Assembly (NCBI GenBank): GCA_001593845.1
Contig: LUCF01000005.1
Location: forward strand, 1 to 14,505
Source of the DNA: Candidatus Bathyarchaeota archaeon B63
GTDB taxonomy: Archaea; Thermoproteota; Bathyarchaeia; Bathyarchaeales; DTEX01
Direction: 5' to 3'
Length of the DNA stretch: 14,505 nt
Shown: in pieces, positions 13,188-14,505 of the stretch
Numbering within the stretch: position 1 is the first letter of the stretch
Layout of the letters: each line of letters opens with the position of its first letter
Translations under genes and position numbers: made by a program
Notes under the pieces: generated by a model
What the model was told of the DNA's origin: nothing
Seen by the model: only the letters and a program-made list of their open reading frames with translations
Databases searched by the model: none

Positions 13188-13730
13188 CTACATCAGCTCC
13201 TCAGCCTTCTCTCCGAAGATGTTGAAGGCTACGTCCCTCGTGAACTCCTCGGGGGTCCGAGCGAAGAGTCTGCGATTAACGTTCCTCTTAACAGTCTCTC
13301 TCCTCTGCCTTATCAGCATCAGAGCGTTGAACTTTGCCTCCTGGCATACCTTCACGCATTCAGGGTCTCCGTCGCATAGGTCGCAGATCACAGCCTTATT
13401 ATCTCTTGGGTGAAGAAACGGGATGCTGCCCGGGCAGGCCTTTATGCAGAGTCCGCAGCCTGTGCATTTCTCCCTGTCAACTATGACGGCGGCGGTGTCC
13501 TCGTCGACCGAGAGAGCATCGACGGGGCATGACTCGACGCATGGATAATCATTACATTGGGCGCAGAAGTGTGGGATCTCAACCCCAGGCACGAGCATGA
13601 AGACCCTTATCCGTGAGGCCTCAGGCCAGATCCTCCCCTCATGACGCAGCGAGCAGACGATCTCGCATCTCCGGCATCCACTGCACCTGAGGAAGTCCCT
13701 CACTATCCAAACTACTTCCTTAGTCTTCAT
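13188..13730 (-). CDS. Polyferredoxin with four [4Fe-4S] clusters, AOR partner
   Basis: A 180-residue iron-sulfur protein of the DmsB/HybA-like class that should carry electrons from the AOR. Sixteen cysteines form four groups: 16/19/22/26 (CSGCRRCEIVC), 56/59/64/68 (CAQCNDYPCVESC), 89/92/95/99 (CTGCGLCIKAC) and 116/119/125/129 (CDLCDGDPECVKVC). It has no Tat or Sec signal and no membrane segment, so it is cytosolic. A basic segment (RQRRETVKRNVNRR) and an acidic-amphipathic tail extend past the clusters. The stop codon touches the AOR start, indicating a joint complex. It is the first gene of the leftward operon. Confidence 0.94.
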   Translation of the reverse strand: MKTKEVVWIVRDFLRCSGCRRCEIVCSLRHEGRIWPEASRIRVFMLVPGVEIPHFCAQCNDYPCVESCPVDALSVDEDTAAVIVDREKCTGCGLCIKACPGSIPFLHPRDNKAVICDLCDGDPECVKVCQEAKFNALMLIRQRRETVKRNVNRRLFARTPEEFTRDVAFNIFGEKAEELM

Positions 13731-13760
13731 TGCGCATCCGTGAACCTAATGAATTCTTTT

Positions 13761-13770
13761 GTAATAAAGA
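13761..13770 (-). promoter_or_regulatory. TATA-like box of the ferredoxin-AOR-MoaD operon
   Basis: TCTTTATTAC on the minus strand is centred about 35 bases before the ferredoxin ATG, predicting a leader of roughly 10 bases. Another AT-rich stretch at about 13785-13800 is a weaker option. Confidence 0.4.
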
Positions 13771-13830
13771 TTACCATTTTAGGAATCTTTAGCATAAAAC
13801 TCGTTGTAGAGATTCACACTTAGAAGATCG

Positions 13831-14070
13831 CTATAAAAATTAGGGCTAACTAAAAACGGTAGCTGAATTAAGTCTAATCGGGACATATAAGGGTTTCCAG
13901 CCATGCCGTGATCCACCCTAATAGTCAGCCGTCAAGACCCGGTTGAGGCACTGAGCAGACTCTGCGGAGACGGATCACCTACACGCTCCTCCCCTCAGTT
14001 CTGACCCAAAGCCTTTTAAGACCTCACGGTTCTTGAAATACCCCCCTGCAACCACCCCGGGGGACGATGC
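13831..14070 (+). promoter_or_regulatory. Possible structured leader of the EamA transporter gene
   Basis: A TATA-like CTATAAAAAT (13831-13840) is followed by about 200 bases able to fold. The pairs are GTGATCC (about 13908) with GGATCAC (about 13973), GCC-TCAA with TTGAGGC around GACCCGG (about 13928-13949), and GCAG/CTGC (about 13957-13967). A nearer TATA-like TTTTAAGA at 14014-14021 could start a short leader instead. Just before the start codon CCCCC (14042-14046) can pair with GGGGG (14059-14063), the only SD-like tract. No known riboswitch was recognised. Confidence 0.3.
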
Positions 14071-14505
14071 ATGAGACGACTAAGGAACTGGATGCTCTTC
14101 CTAATCATAGTCTTCATCTGGAGCTCAAACTGGTCAGTGATGAAGAGCAGCCTACTATACGTCGAACCCCTAACCTTCGTCTTCCACAGATTCCTCATCT
14201 CCTCACTCGCCCTAACTCCGGCGGCCGTCATCCTGAACCAGAAGATCCCGAAGAGGAGGGGAGACCTGGCGAGACTTACGATTCTGGGGATGATAAACGC
14301 CATGGGCATCCTATCAACGAATATGGGCCTAGCGGCCGAGCAGTCCGGCCTAAGCGCGGTCTTGACATATACACAGCCGCTCTTTGTCTTCTGCATGGCG
14401 GTCCCCCTCCTAGGCGAGAAGGCGAAGCCGGAGAGGGTAATGGGCGTAATCATGGGGTTCCTAGGTGTGGTCATAATCTCAACCCGGGGAGAGATGCCCC
14501 TGCAG
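14071..14505 (+). CDS. EamA/DMT-superfamily transporter, N-terminal part
   Basis: The first 145 residues of a membrane carrier of the drug/metabolite transporter superfamily, cut by the window end. The start RRLRNWMLFLIIVFIWSSNW is the typical EamA opening: a positive N-terminus, then an apolar helix with Trp-Ser-Ser-Asn. Five membrane segments are visible at about 8-25, 34-56, 68-88, 92-114 and 122-138, half of the usual ten and equal to one EamA repeat. The motifs LTYTQPLFVFCMAVPLLGEK and VMGVIMGFLGVVIIS are characteristic. Such proteins export or import small metabolites, but the substrate cannot be told. The ATG at 14071 has GGGGG about 8 bases upstream. It is divergent from the ferredoxin-AOR operon. 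Confidence 0.88.
   Translation, partial: MRRLRNWMLFLIIVFIWSSNWSVMKSSLLYVEPLTFVFHRFLISSLALTPAAVILNQKIPKRRGDLARLTILGMINAMGILSTNMGLAAEQSGLSAVLTYTQPLFVFCMAVPLLGEKAKPERVMGVIMGFLGVVIISTRGEMPLQ

Noticed and set aside
13900..13985. Possible tRNA or other known structured RNA ahead of the transporter
   Set aside because: There is no T-loop GGTTCGAATCC-like sequence, no cloverleaf arms, and no RNase P or SRP landmarks. Kept only as a possible leader.
14016..14474. 152-codon minus-strand open frame at the right end
   Set aside because: Antisense to the EamA-type membrane protein, whose five membrane segments and family motifs are clear on the plus strand.

Overview
The window looks like a chromosomal segment of an uncultured archaeon of the Thermoproteota/TACK group, most likely Bathyarchaeia-like. 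It encodes a Sulfolobus-type single-domain SSB together with a family-D DNA polymerase small subunit. Classical Crenarchaeota lack PolD and most Euryarchaeota use larger RPA proteins, so this pairing fits neither group well. GTG and TTG starts, AT-rich TATA-like promoters, purine-rich Shine-Dalgarno (SD) sites, and many convergent or abutting genes also fit an archaeon. The lineage call is inference from gene content.

Positions 1-7006 are rich in replication genes. A sequence closely resembling an origin recognition box (ORB) sits at the left edge. It is followed by orc1/cdc6 (+), the PolD small subunit DP1 (-), a SpoVT/AbrB-PhoU regulator (+), a small eight-cysteine protein (-), the remains of a DUF5678-like gene (-), nicotinamidase (+), flap endonuclease FEN1 (+) and SSB (-). 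Orc1, DP1, FEN1 and SSB act together in origin recognition, synthesis, Okazaki-fragment maturation and ssDNA protection. The replication origin therefore probably lies at or just left of position 1.

Positions 7007-10746 hold a 400-bp intergenic stretch with a possible leaderless micro-ORF and a 10-bp inverted repeat. After it come a TIM-barrel sugar isomerase/epimerase-like protein and a PurD-like ATP-grasp ligase. The ligase overlaps by ATGA with a HAD-superfamily protein of the archaeal COG4030/EhaR-like type. The overlap suggests the ligase and HAD protein are made in step.

Positions 10747-13730 carry a leftward operon for a tungsten/molybdenum pterin aldehyde:ferredoxin oxidoreductase module. 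Its order is a 16-cysteine polyferredoxin, an AOR-family catalytic subunit, then a MoaD/ThiS-like small protein. The AOR has Asp where the first cluster cysteine is expected, and the MoaD-like protein has three residues after its Gly-Gly. After a 340-bp spacer with foldable leader sequence, the window ends inside a rightward EamA/DMT-family transporter gene.

No tRNA, rRNA, CRISPR array or insertion sequence was recognised. The least ordinary observations are the ORB-like element, the AOR cysteine-to-aspartate change, the MoaD-like tail, the PurD-like/HAD pair, the palindrome upstream of nicotinamidase, and the decaying DUF5678-like gene.
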